Assembly: GCA_009746045.1 (NCBI GenBank)
Contig: RPFO01000030.1
Location: 44,945-108,944, forward strand
Length of the DNA: 64,000 nt
Source: Mesostigma viride
Lineage: Eukaryota; Streptophyta; Mesostigmatophyceae; Mesostigmatales; Mesostigmataceae
Reading direction: 5' to 3'
A model generated the notes under the pieces. It was given only the letters and a program-made list of their open reading frames with translations, searched no databases and had not been told where the DNA came from. Of the stretch, positions 24,528 through 34,101 are shown piece by piece; position 1 is the first letter of the stretch, and each line of letters begins with the position of its first letter. Position numbers and translations under genes: made by a program.

Positions 24528-25537
24528 CTCGAAAACGGCCCGTAGTAGTCATGGAGAATTATCCCTTTAGAAGGTTCGCAGAACTTATATTGCGGTACAC
24601 CTTGCACCCAGCGGTGGAAAAGTGCCCGGCGGTGGAAAAGGTTACTGGCCCCGTGCCCCATCGGTATTATTTAGGCCTTTGCCTGGTGGGCAAGGTATCA
24701 ATTGCGAATCAATTCCTACGGAGGGGCGGGGGCGCAGCCCCCGCATTTGTCGCGACAGGGTTGCGAAAATAATTTCCAATTCTGCTCAGTACCATGTCAA
24801 ATCAACAGCACTGTGGAGCACGTTGGCCTGGTTTGAGTGAGTTCCACGCTAGAATGTAAATACGGGCCGGAGGAGTGCGTGCGCTGCTGACAATCCTTGA
24901 TCCAATATCGGTATTTGGTGGCCTCCAATTTTGGCGGGTGAGGAACTTCGTGCGCAGGATAGAAGTTACGAACGCGCAGCGCGCAGGACTCTTGACACTA
25001 CAACACTACCTGTATTTACCCGCTCCCGCAATCTCGAAAACGGCCCGTAGTAGTCATGGAGAATTATCCCTATAGAAGGTTCGCAGAACTTATATTGCGG
25101 TACACCTTGCACCCAGCGGTGGAAAAGTGCCCGGCGGTTGAAAAGGTTACTGGCCCCGTGCCCCATTGGTATTATTTAGGCCTTTGCCTGGTGGGCAAGG
25201 TATCAATTGCGAATCCATTCCTACGGGGGGGCGGGGGCGCAGCCCCCGGATTTGTTGCGACAGGGTTGCGAAAATAATTTCCAATTCTGCTCAGTACCAT
25301 GTCAAATCAACAGCACTGTGGAGCACGTTGGCCTGGTTTGAGTGAGTTCCACGCTAGAATGTAACGGGCCGGAAGGAGTGCGTGCGCTGCTGACAATCCT
25401 TGATCCAATATCGGTATTTGGTGGCCTCCAATTTTGGCGGGTGAGGAACTTCGTGCGCAGGATAGAAGTTACGAACGCGCAGCGCGCAGGACTCTTGACA
25501 CTACAAACACTACCTGTATTTACCCGCTCCCGCAATC
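24528..25537 (+). repeat. Tandem duplication of a 505-bp unit
   Basis: Unit 1 is 24,528-25,032 and unit 2 is 25,033-25,537, directly abutting. They differ at a handful of bases, including TAAATAC in unit 1 against TAA in unit 2 and small indels near GGGCCGGA. Each unit contains the same short open frame (73 codons) and a (G)nCGGGGGCGCAGCCCCC hairpin. High identity means the duplication is recent. The unit has no recognised coding function. Confidence 0.95.
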
Positions 25538-25540
25538 CTG

Positions 25541-25651
25541 TAGGGAAATGATGACTTGCAGGCATGAACCTCACAATCACGAATCTCACACAAGGTTAGG
25601 GGAATGATGACTTGCAGGCATGAACCTCACAATCACGAATCTCACACAAGG
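25541..25651 (+). repeat. Tandem duplication of a 55-bp unit
   Basis: Two adjoining copies (about 25,541-25,595 and 25,596-25,651) of a segment running from GGAATGATGACTTGCAGG to CTCACACAAGGT. They lie immediately 3' of the 505-bp tandem duplication, so this spot is locally duplication-prone. Confidence 0.85.
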
Positions 25652-25923
25652 TCGCCGTTTTCACTAGAAACTAGTTTACTGTCCAATGTCTGCTGTCTTG
25701 TGGTCCTGTGTGTTTTTTGGGTTTCATACATCGCATGACAAGTTTACGAGCACCCATGAATATATCGATTCATTTTCATCGTTGTGGATCAAGCATCACA
25801 TTATTAATTACTATGTAAATATTATGTGACATCAAGGGTTAAAATTAATAAAGCCTCAAGGTCTAAGGCGCACGACTACCGAAGATCATTCGCTTTTCCT
25901 CTCACTTTCGATTACCAGCATTC

Positions 25924-28854
25924 ATGCATACCATCAAGATCGGGGGAGGCGGTACTGAGATGCCACATCTCGGGCTGGGGACATGGAAAATAGAGGGCGA
26001 CAAGGTTAGTTTTTGTCGTGATTGCTGCCTTTTATATCGCGAAAATGAGGCAGTATAAGTCTTCACATTTTGGAATGCAGGCTTATCGGCGCCAAATTTT
26101 GCGTGATATAGTCTCTCCTCATTGGGGGCTTTTTAGAATTTTCTGTTTTGCCTGGTAGAGCTGACTGTTTGTTTGTCGTGTGCATTCGCGGGACGTTGTC
26201 AGCCGAGTTTGTATTCGATTGCCGCCGCTTTTCCCTGACAGTGCGTTGTGGCCGACGGTTTCCTGTCTGTCTCTGTTGCAGGTTCAGGATGTTATCTGCA
26301 ACGCCATAACCGCGGGTTATCGCGGCTTTGACATAGCCTCGGAACACGGAAATGAGGCTCAGGTAAACCAAATTGTATCTTGTCATGATGCCAGTGCTTG
26401 CTAGTTTTTGTTGGACTGAAACGCACTTTGCATAGCCGCCCTGCCTTTTCATTCAAGGCTTTGCCAGCATTTCTTCTCCGGATTTCCGAACATGCCTTTG
26501 CGGACGTGCTGGTGCTGTCACACTTGGCGGCGTTTCTTCTAAGAACATTTTCTATCATGAAATTGTCCGTCTTTTCTTACCCGTTTGCTGAAGTAGTAAT
26601 CTGTTTCACATTCATGTTCACACATCAGTTTTTTTCTTTTCGCTTTGCCAACCAAAAAGCCTTGCCAGTTAAATCCTTCTAGTCATTTTTAATTCTGTCG
26701 TCGCTTTGTTAGTTTTCTAAATTCTGTGTTTTGGAACAAAAAGTTATACTTTTAATACTATGCAGCTTGTAGCTTCATTATCCCAATTTCGAGTAAGCCC
26801 TTTTGTGGAATGGTGTTGTAATTTTGTTTCAAAAAGATTTTTGGGTGGATCTTCGTGTCTGCCATGATGCAACTGCTGTCCCATGAAGATCGGTGAGGCA
26901 TTCAAGAAGTGTTTTGAGAAGGGCACCTGCCGCCGCGAGGAACTGTTCCTGACATGCGAGCTGTTGAACACATACCACGCCAAGTACCACGTGCGGGCCG
27001 CATGCGAGCGCACGCTGAAGGACCTGATGGTCAACTACTTGGACCTTTACTTCATCCACTTCCTGATTGAGGAGCGCTGCCCACCTGGCTGGGTGTATGA
27101 CCCTAAGAGCGATAAGCAGATGCCCGAGGGGCTCGAATTCGAGAATGTCGCCATTCGCGAGACGTGGGAAGGTAGGGAACAATGGGGCAGGTCGGGCCAT
27201 GTGAATCCCTGGATGGCATCTGGACGGATTTTATTATGTGTTTTAGCTACCACAGGCAAGGTTTTCTCTTTGGTTCGTGTTAGAAATTTGGTTGATTCCT
27301 TGGTCGTCAAGACTGCTTGAGACAATTGATAGACGATTTATTCATTTCATATTTAGGTTACGGACTGCCACCGTTTGACCGCCAAAGCCATGGTGCGGTT
27401 CCCGGGTGGGGACCATTATCGTCCATAGCTGACGGCTAGGACAGGTAAGGTGAAGGCATCGAGCACAAACATCGTGCCTATATCCACCAAAGGTGGCGGC
27501 TATGCGCAAGACAATAACTTAACGACTTAACTTAATTCAGAGTCGTACATTCTAGAAGTCTTGCTAACATGCCAGCGCATTAAGTACGGGGCATCTAGTA
27601 ACTCGTGTCGGTAGAAATATCCAACACGGAATAGTGGGCCGAGGATGGTACCGTCGGCACCTACAGTGCGTTAAGTCTTGTGCCGGAAATAGTACAACTT
27701 TGGCATACAATAACTTTCGCTGTACGGCACTATTTCTAGTGCTATAAACTGTGCCGTAATTATCACGGCGAGCCCTTCCTAACCAATTTAATTATCGGCC
27801 TGAAATACGGTAGGCGGGTGCGATTAATAATGACGCAACCCTAATTAGTCCTCCGTTTACAACATGACGGCCAGAATTAAATATAAACAGGTAGTTGGGC
27901 ACATAGGGTAAAATATACCTTTGACAGTTCGCCCCACATTCATCCTTCAAAATCATTTATACCCTGAAACCACAGTGCCTTAATTTTAGGTATGTGTGTA
28001 TGTGAACTTCGTAGAGTGTAAGAGAATGTGTGTCCTTAGCATTGGTATATGAGACATGAGAACTGGCGGTGTTAGTCGGCTAAGAATGCATAATTGCATT
28101 GTTTTTGTTCTGTGCAGATGTCAGTTGGCATGCTTCCTAGCTTTTCTGTTTGATGGTGTTGGCGCCATAATGTGAACGTATGGGTAATCGCTTTCAATTT
28201 ACTGTTTATTCTTTTGTCTGCTTGGTGGCATGGTTCCGACAGCCATGGAGAAGCTCGTAGATGACGGCCTGGTGAAGGCAATTGGCGTGGTCAACTTTAA
28301 CTGCGCGCTGATGACGGATCTGCTCAAGTACGCGCGCATCAAGCCTGCCGTTTGGCAGGTGGAGCTGCAACCCTACCTGCAGGAGCCGATGCTGCTCGAA
28401 TACGCCAAGTCCCGCGGCATCGTCGTCTCCGGCTCACAGCCCCCTGGGCGCGCTCTCCTACCACGAGATGTGCATGTACAAGAACAAATCGGTGCTGGAC
28501 GACCCCTGCATCACAAAGTTGGCCGACAAGCACGGCAAGTCGACGGCACAGATCTGCCTGCGCTGGGGCCTGCAGAAGGACACCGCGGTTGCCGTGAAGA
28601 CCGAGACCCAGGAGCGCAGGGAGGATGACATGAATGTGTTTGACTTCGAGCTGGTTGAGCTGGATGAAAGCGATGTGAAGGAGATTCAGGGTGTTGACAA
28701 GGGCATGCACTTCAACGTCCCGGGCGTGTATGCCAAGATCCTCGCCGCTGGCCTGCGTGGGTGGCCCACCGCTTGCCTGCGTGGGTTGCTTGCCACTGGC
28801 CTGTCTTGGGTGCTTGTCGCTGGCCTGTGTGCGTTGGCTAGCGTTGGCCTGTGA
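25924..28854 (+). CDS. Aldo-keto reductase-like gene, four exons, probably inactive
   Basis: Exons 25,924-26,004, 26,282-26,362, 26,889-27,171 and 28,243-28,854 join in frame through GT-AG introns; the last join is phase 1. The start encodes a GTEMPHLGLGTWK-type first strand, and [24 protein letters not shown]-like sequence across exons 3 and 4 is typical of AKR (alpha/beta barrel, NADPH-dependent carbonyl reduction). Of the catalytic tetrad, Asp44 and His111 are present. The usual Tyr is His49 (DIASEHGNE), and the usual Lys is Glu78 (FLTCELLNT). Exon 4 needs a frame change at about 28,430: the frame up to GIVVS and the frame resuming at SPLGALSYHEM differ by one extra base. The last 35 codons run into a local minisatellite. 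A pseudoenzyme or pseudogene is likely; a sequence error could explain the frame change but not both substitutions. Confidence 0.8.
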
Positions 28855-28860
28855 CGGGTG
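28745..28860 (+). repeat. Minisatellite at the AKR 3' end
   Basis: About four imperfect units of 25-30 bp built on GCTGGCCTG(C/T)GTGGGTGG(C/T) and GGCCTGT. They overlap the final codons of the AKR frame and give it a repetitive Leu/Gly/Ala/Trp tail unlike AKR C-termini. Confidence 0.7.
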
Positions 28861-29105
28861 CTGGTGGTATGGAACCTTCAGCAAGCATGGAGCTGTGCAG
28901 CGCATTGTAAACGAAGTAGGGTAAATGGTTGTTACTGTTCAAGTTCTTGCGTTCCCATGTTCAGGCATCCACATGCTATACTTTGCATAAGTGCAAGAGT
29001 GCGAGCTACTCTTCTGGTCCAGTGTGCCCTCGTGCTGGGTAAACCGGCTTCTTGTTCGTAGTAAGTTGGGGGGGGGGTTAATGAGGGTGGGACAAGCCTC
29101 CAGCT

Positions 29106-29122
29106 CCGTGCGTGTGTGTATG

Positions 29123-29190
<68 letters not shown>

Positions 29191-29193
29191 TCG

Positions 29194-29288
<95 letters not shown>

Positions 29289-29305
29289 TGGCTGGCTGGC
29301 TGGCT
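29106..29305 (+). repeat. TGCG tetranucleotide microsatellite
   Basis: About 45 copies of TGCG preceded by a short TG run and followed by three GGCT units. The open frames across it are artefacts of the repeat. Confidence 0.95.
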
Positions 29306-29355
29306 TTTGCTGTAGATTGCACAGAGAGAGACCGGCTGCTTGAGTGGAGACTTAA

Positions 29356-29475
29356 GGGGTCCGGACACACCGGAATTATTTCGCGCCAAAAAATTCGCGC
29401 CGGTACCCGGCACGTGAAATTGTGGTGCACGATGCGCGTAACCCTTGCGCCAAGTTGGCCATGGCGACGTGCGTT
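29356..29475 (+). repeat. Dispersed repeat, copy 2
   Basis: Related to 9,055-9,190 in the same orientation; shares GCGCCAAAAAATTCGCGCC and the TGGCCATGGCGAC end. Confidence 0.7.
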
Positions 29476-31050
29476 AGGTAATAAATGCAGTAATATGGCA
29501 ATAAGACCGCAGAAAATTATGCAGATGCGTCAAATCAAAGTTTCATCATGATCTTGCGTTGCCGAAGATGCATTATTGACGAGATCGATGCCATTTTTCA
29601 TCCGCGTTTGCGAGGGGGTCTGGCCCGGAAATCTTGCCGCAACGAATAAGCAGCAATACATGCCTACAGCGATAATTACAAAGGTTCTTAGTCCCTAGCG
29701 ATGCAGAAAGCAACGTTCATTAACGGGGAGATTGAAAATGTTAAAGAACCTTTTATTTTATTACTTTTCCTCGTCATTTTCGGAAAGAAAACGCCAGGTC
29801 CTGCTTTATGCGCTGTCAACCCGTCCATGGGTGGCTGGCATTTCTTGCGCGCCTTGTCAGGAAAGATAGCATGCCATTGTACGTCTATTATCCAGTGGTT
29901 ACCCCCGAAGTCTATTGCGTTTAGAAATCCCTTTATTCTAAGCTTTCAGCACGGTTTCCTGGAAGGGTGCGTTGTTTTGTTCGCCGCTTGCTGCATGCAC
30001 GTCTCTAGTTTTCCGGCAGCTTTCAACCGATTCGCTTACGTTATGCGTGGCAAGCTCTGAAATCCTGTCTAGGATTGGGTAATATCAAGGTAAGCTGCTA
30101 CGTTAATGTAATGATATATGGAAGGATTTGGATGGCAGAGTGCTTATATTGCATATTCAACACGTACCCCGGCATGCCTCGAGGGCGGCATGCAACAAGC
30201 TGGCGAGCATATGAACCGTGCGTCTCAACGTGCTGGGAAACAAGGTGGCTATACTTCTCTTGCTGGCCATGCTTTGTATATGTGTAAGCTATGCTTACGT
30301 GTGTGTCCTCTTTAGATTTGTGGATCACAGCCACTATGCTTCACAATCAATGTGCTCTCAAGGATGCTAGCCATGCTTATGAGGATGGCTGCAAGCCATT
30401 TCTCTTATGGCTTTGCTGTATTTTGTGTTTGCGCTTACAGTTCTGTTTTGTTGGTTGGTTTTTGAACGGGGTGATGTGAACCTGCAGGGTTAGAACATTG
30501 TGTTATTATTGCTGGTTGATTGAGGCATCATCCTCTACTCTAAGTCAGCATAGCACGTGTAGATGAGCATGCTGTTTATGCACCTTATTGTTGAGCATGG
30601 TTTACAACCATGGTGAGGTGTGGGGTGTGGCTAGCATGTACGAGTCACCCATCTAATCCCACATGTTTCTGTTGCTATTGAACGTTGCTTGGGCCTCTAA
30701 ACATTTCTGTTATTACCAATGAAGATTGCCAACTATGCTACCATAGTGTGGTGCTGCTACGCTCCGCGAAAGTGACCCGTTTTCCCGGGTTGCGCGACTT
30801 GTGAAAATCGGCTAAGTCCCGTGGTCTCCCAGCGGGTGGGGGGTTAGCGCCTCCAAGGCCCTCCGAATAGGACCATGCCCGGAATTAGGATGGGGATTAA
30901 TAGCATTAGTTTAAGACGCAGTGATAAGGTGGCGAATTCAAACGATTTGCGCGTGTGTTCCGCGTACAAGTGGTCGTGTGCTAAGGCGATGTTCACGCAT
31001 ATGAGATAGTACAGCAATAATGCTTTGATGATGGACACAATGATCATGGT

Positions 31051-31075
31051 CTTTTCATTATAAAAATAAATAATA
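31051..31075 (-). terminator. Shared 3'-end motif of virus-like genes
   Basis: On the minus strand this reads TTATTTATTTTTATAATGAAAAG, 28-52 nt after the stop of the 31,103-32,080 gene. Closely similar words follow three other style 1 genes (32,431-32,455, 35,581-35,602, 37,281-37,298). Confidence 0.5.
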
Positions 31076-31102
31076 TCACTCAATCGTGTTTCCTATACTG
31101 CA

Positions 31103-32080
31103 TCACTTGCGCCCAAAAAGCAGCGGTTTGCCCTCAGTCACGAGAAGGTCAAGCACGCCGCGGAGGAACTGCTTCTCCTCGGCTCTGTTCATGGGCTGCA
31201 AGTTGACTCCGAAGGGGACAAACTCGTCCCTCTGGTCTTTGGGTTTTTCCAGGAGCTTCTTCAAGCCGTTGTCTTCGCTGTACCCCTCCAAGAGGATCTT
31301 CGCCTTGAAGGGCGCGTTCCTTGCGCAATTGTGGCAGCGGACGCGGATCTGGTCCGAGAACTGGTCCGGGACAATATAGGCAGACATGACGTCGTGCAAG
31401 AACCTCACCGTGCAGGTGGAGCACTCCTTCGGGGGCCAACAGCTCGCAACGTTCGAGTTCTGCAGGTAGAGAGAAGTCCCTTGCTCACCGGCCTGCGTGT
31501 CCATCTTCCAGTCCCTCACGAAACTCTGCACGAGCTCGTTCTCCTTTTCTGTTCTGACTTCGTTGTCGGCCACCTTCAACTTGCGAATTGCGATCACGAC
31601 CTTCTTTTGGTAGCAGGGCTCGCACAGAGTGGTCTTGTTGCGCATGTGCTGCGTTGCAGGCGTATCGTGGACGAAGGCAGCTCCAGTGACGTACGACATG
31701 CACTCCACGCACGAATAGGAGCGGCGAGGTGGCGTATCTTGCTCAGGGACTCGGTAGCGCATGAGCGAATCCGAGTACTTGTGCACGAAGTCGGCGATTT
31801 GAGGGATGGCCTTGACGCAGCCATCGCACTTGCACTCGACGGAGCCTTGGTCGTTTTTGAAGAGGTAGAAAAAGTCCGTCGGCATGTGGAAACAGGTGTC
31901 GCAGATACGCGGCCTCACCAAGTCGAAAGCGGAGTCCTTGACGGGGTTCGACTCGTCGCTGTGCTCCACGAGGACAGGCTTCTTGCAGGCGTGCTTCTTT
32001 CGCTTGGATATGGCTGCCAAGGAGAGAGGGAACAGCGGGGTGTTGTTGAGGCGAACAGAGGACCTGGTAGCGGGAGCCAT
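31103..32080 (-). CDS. Cys-rich zinc-binding protein, unknown function
   Basis: 325 residues from the ATG at 32,080. That start was chosen because it lies 78-87 nt after a GGTACAAAG element, the spacing seen for five sister genes; the frame is open 35 codons further upstream. Six Cys pairs suggest about three zinc-binding units: C60/C63 with C83/C85/C88, C124/C127 with C153/C156, and C220/C223 with C249/C252. The N-terminus is basic (KRKKH). No RING cross-brace pattern or enzyme motif is recognised. Codons are GC-rich, unlike the style 2 viral genes. It is the leftmost clear gene of the virus-like block and is followed by the shared 3' motif. The zinc units could bind nucleic acid or protein; this is inference. 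Similar Cys-rich proteins lie at 37,352-38,098 and at the start of 45,898-48,777. Confidence 0.75.
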   Translation of the reverse strand: MAPATRSSVRLNNTPLFPLSLAAISKRKKHACKKPVLVEHSDESNPVKDSAFDLVRPRICDTCFHMPTDFFYLFKNDQGSVECKCDGCVKAIPQIADFVHKYSDSLMRYRVPEQDTPPRRSYSCVECMSYVTGAAFVHDTPATQHMRNKTTLCEPCYQKKVVIAIRKLKVADNEVRTEKENELVQSFVRDWKMDTQAGEQGTSLYLQNSNVASCWPPKECSTCTVRFLHDVMSAYIVPDQFSDQIRVRCHNCARNAPFKAKILLEGYSEDNGLKKLLEKPKDQRDEFVPFGVNLQPMNRAEEKQFLRGVLDLLVTEGKPLLFGRK

Positions 32081-32157
32081 GGATGGATGAGAGTGCAAGA
32101 GGGATTGCGCGAGAGAAAACGAGAGCGAGATGGGAAACAAGTCGCAAACTTGGAGTC

Positions 32158-32360
32158 TTTGTACCTCTCGGGAGCGGCTGTCCACGGGGACACAGAGTTT
32201 CGGTTACTTATCCACTGGATTTCGGTTACGAGCGGCGCGGCGCTGTACGGCCTTATCCACGGGAATTCGGTTACAAACGACGCGACGCCGTATGGGCTTA
32301 TCCAACAGGGTTTCAGTTACGACTTACGGATAGTGTACGGACCCGTCCGGAAATACTACT
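32158..32360 (-). promoter_or_regulatory. Promoter region with CTTATCCAC/GGTTAC repeat array
   Basis: A GGTACAAAG core (32,158-32,167) stands 78 nt before the ATG at 32,080. Upstream are three tandem units of about 55-60 bp, each with CTTATCCA(C/A)(T/G)GG and TTCGGTTAC or TTTCAGTTAC, then GGCGCGGCG-type spacers. Same architecture as the arrays at 33.4-34.0, 38.2-38.5 and 45.2-45.8 kb. Confidence 0.6.
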
Positions 32361-32430
32361 TGAAGTATTTTGCCACTTGGCATGCAATTGTGTTTGACTC
32401 ATTGTTGGTATTCAAGTTTGTGTGAAAATG

Positions 32431-32455
32431 GTTTTTCATTAATAAAAATAATACA
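32431..32455 (-). terminator. Shared 3'-end motif
   Basis: Minus strand reads TATTATTTTTATTAATGAAAAAC just after the stop of the 32,466-33,347 gene. See the related sites at 31,051, 35,581 and 37,281. Confidence 0.5.
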
Positions 32456-32465
32456 CAAGGATCAT

Positions 32466-33347
32466 TTACTGAACCAGAGATACATCCACTTGCTTTCCAG
32501 CAACGACAATTTCAGTGGAAGGATTGGCCTTGGCCATCTCGGCGTGCATCCTAGCAATGTGGTCTTCCCGGATCCTCTGGCACTGCTCCTGCCAGGCACG
32601 ATTCTCAGCATCCCGAATCTCCCCCCAAGCCATCGCATTCTCGAGTTGAATTTCCTTGATTTTTGCAGGGGGGTCCTCGAGCTGGCTAACGGAAGTCAGG
32701 TACGTGGTGATAGGCGTCCACGAACCGGGCATGGGGAGGTGAAACTTTTCATGAACTCTCTCCAAGTGCGTCTTGGGGGCGCCGGGGGCGGAGGGAACCA
32801 TATCCTCCTGGGTAAAGTTGAACATCAAAAACCAATCCTTCACGGAGTAGGCCGGAGCCCAGATGATGCCCACCTTGAGAATCGGTTCAGGCTGCTTAGC
32901 GGATACGGGGAAGTTGACTCTGAGCGGAATCGGGTTGCCAATCGGATCCAATTCATGATGCCAAAACGCTTCATAGGCGAGAGGCCTTATCTTCTTAAGA
33001 ACGGGCCCTTGTTTTATTTTCCCGGGCAGCATGGTCTCCTCATGAGAGCGCACGGAACGGCCGTTCTTGAGCTGAGTCGGGGAAACGAGCGCGCAGTGGG
33101 CAAAAAGCATTTCCAAAGAGTCTGGAAAGCCCCCCATTACTGCAAATTGATCCATAACGTGAGCTGTCACCTTGGTCATCATCCTCATCCCCGTTTCCGC
33201 GGTTTGAGCCACCAGTTGACCCACCTCAGCGAACTCCCCCACGCACAAGACCCTGAACTCGGAGAAGTCACCAAATGGATCCGTTTTCTCACGGAGTTCG
33301 TAAAGCTCTGGGACTTGGTACACTTGAGAAACGATCTGGTTGGCCAT
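32466..33347 (-). CDS. Unknown protein of the virus-like block
   Basis: 293 residues, uninterrupted. The ATG at 33,347 follows a purine-rich GAGAGAGA leader and lies 79-87 nt after a GGTATAAAAC core promoter (33,426-33,434). I do not recognise the family. The protein is globular in composition with few Cys, no signal peptide and no membrane segment. The last 60 residues are helix-prone and charged (a run of Glu, Arg, Gln and Met). GC-rich codons match its neighbours. It is divergently paired with the 34,102 gene across a shared repeat-array promoter, so the two are probably expressed together. It lies outside the proven part of the inverted repeat. If the arm extends past the window end, a second copy should exist there. 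Confidence 0.75.
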   Translation of the reverse strand: MANQIVSQVYQVPELYELREKTDPFGDFSEFRVLCVGEFAEVGQLVAQTAETGMRMMTKVTAHVMDQFAVMGGFPDSLEMLFAHCALVSPTQLKNGRSVRSHEETMLPGKIKQGPVLKKIRPLAYEAFWHHELDPIGNPIPLRVNFPVSAKQPEPILKVGIIWAPAYSVKDWFLMFNFTQEDMVPSAPGAPKTHLERVHEKFHLPMPGSWTPITTYLTSVSQLEDPPAKIKEIQLENAMAWGEIRDAENRAWQEQCQRIREDHIARMHAEMAKANPSTEIVVAGKQVDVSLVQ

Positions 33348-33425
33348 AGCTGAGAGAGAGAGAGAGAGAGTTAGAGATCAGGTGATAGTGAGAGCGAGGT
33401 GAGAGCCCCGTGGTCGTGCACCGGG

Positions 33426-34020
33426 TTTTATACCTTCCAGGCCGCCGCGGCGGTTACAAGGTGCTGAATTAGCCACGTAGCCACTTTTCGGCCGTTACCG
33501 GGCCGCGGTCCACCACGGGGATATTTATTTTCGCGGCCACGCAGCCACGGGAGAACTTTCCGGCGGTTACTTTGTCCACGGGGGCAGGGTTTTTGCGGTT
33601 ACGGAACCACGAGGAAAATATCTGGCGGTTACGTTGTCCACGGGGACAGGGTTTTCGCGGCCACGCAGCCACGGGGAAAAATATCCGGCGGTTACGGAAT
33701 CGGATAGTTACGGTTACGCCGCCGCGGAAAAAATCCCGTGGCCTTCCACGGTCTACGGGGACAAGATAGTTACGGTTACGCTTCTAGCGGAAAAAAATCC
33801 CGTGGTCGCCAGTGTCCACGGGGACAAGATATTTACGGTTACGCTTCTAGAAGAAAAATTCCCGTGGTCGCCAGTGTCCACGGGACACTTTTGCGCGGTT
33901 ACGACGACGGTTACGGTTGCACGCGCCTATCTAGCGGCTCGTGGCTCGCCACGAAGCGATATGCGGACTTCAGCACTCGACCACGGGAGATCTCGTCAAG
34001 AAGTGGCAGCAAGGTATAAA
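33426..34020. promoter_or_regulatory. Bidirectional promoter with CCACGGG/GGTTACG array
   Basis: TATA-like cores face outward: GGTATAAAAC for the minus gene (33,426-33,434) and GGTATAAA for the plus gene (34,013-34,020). Between them lie about eight blocks in which CCACGGG(G) and CCCGTGG alternate with GGTTACG. Two units near 33,755-33,890 repeat almost exactly every 67 bp (GGGACAAGATA(G/T)TTACGGTTACG, then GAAAAA.ATTCCCGTGGTCGCCAGTGTCCACGGG). The inverted CCACGGG pairs could be binding sites for a dimeric regulator or could form hairpins. Confidence 0.65.
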
Positions 34021-34101
34021 AGGCGCCTCCCCACCTCGTCTCGCCACTCGCATCCCACTCGCTCAACGCACCCAACACTCTCCTCTCACACTTTCGCAGC
34101 T

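Larger units (their letters stand above)
28861..30843. other. Host intergenic stretch leading to the virus-like block
   Basis: Contains a TGCG/TG microsatellite and a dispersed repeat (listed separately). No gene is recognised; a 119-codon frame at 29,701-30,060 has no recognisable content. The change from sparse host sequence to dense virus-like genes falls at about 30,770-30,850, where CCCGTGG first appears. Confidence 0.5.

Noticed and set aside
28939-29551. Cys/Val/Arg/Ala or Thr/His/Ala/Arg repeat proteins
   Set aside because: Produced by the TGCG microsatellite.
30844-31083. Small hydrophobic minus-strand frame of 79 codons
   Set aside because: Its first 13 codons are the 3'-end motif of the neighbouring gene, and no promoter of its own is seen. 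A shorter form from an inner Met cannot be excluded.
31331-33353. Long plus-strand frames opposite the style 1 genes
   Set aside because: Shadows of the GC-rich minus-strand genes; the minus frames have promoters, zinc motifs and 3' motifs.
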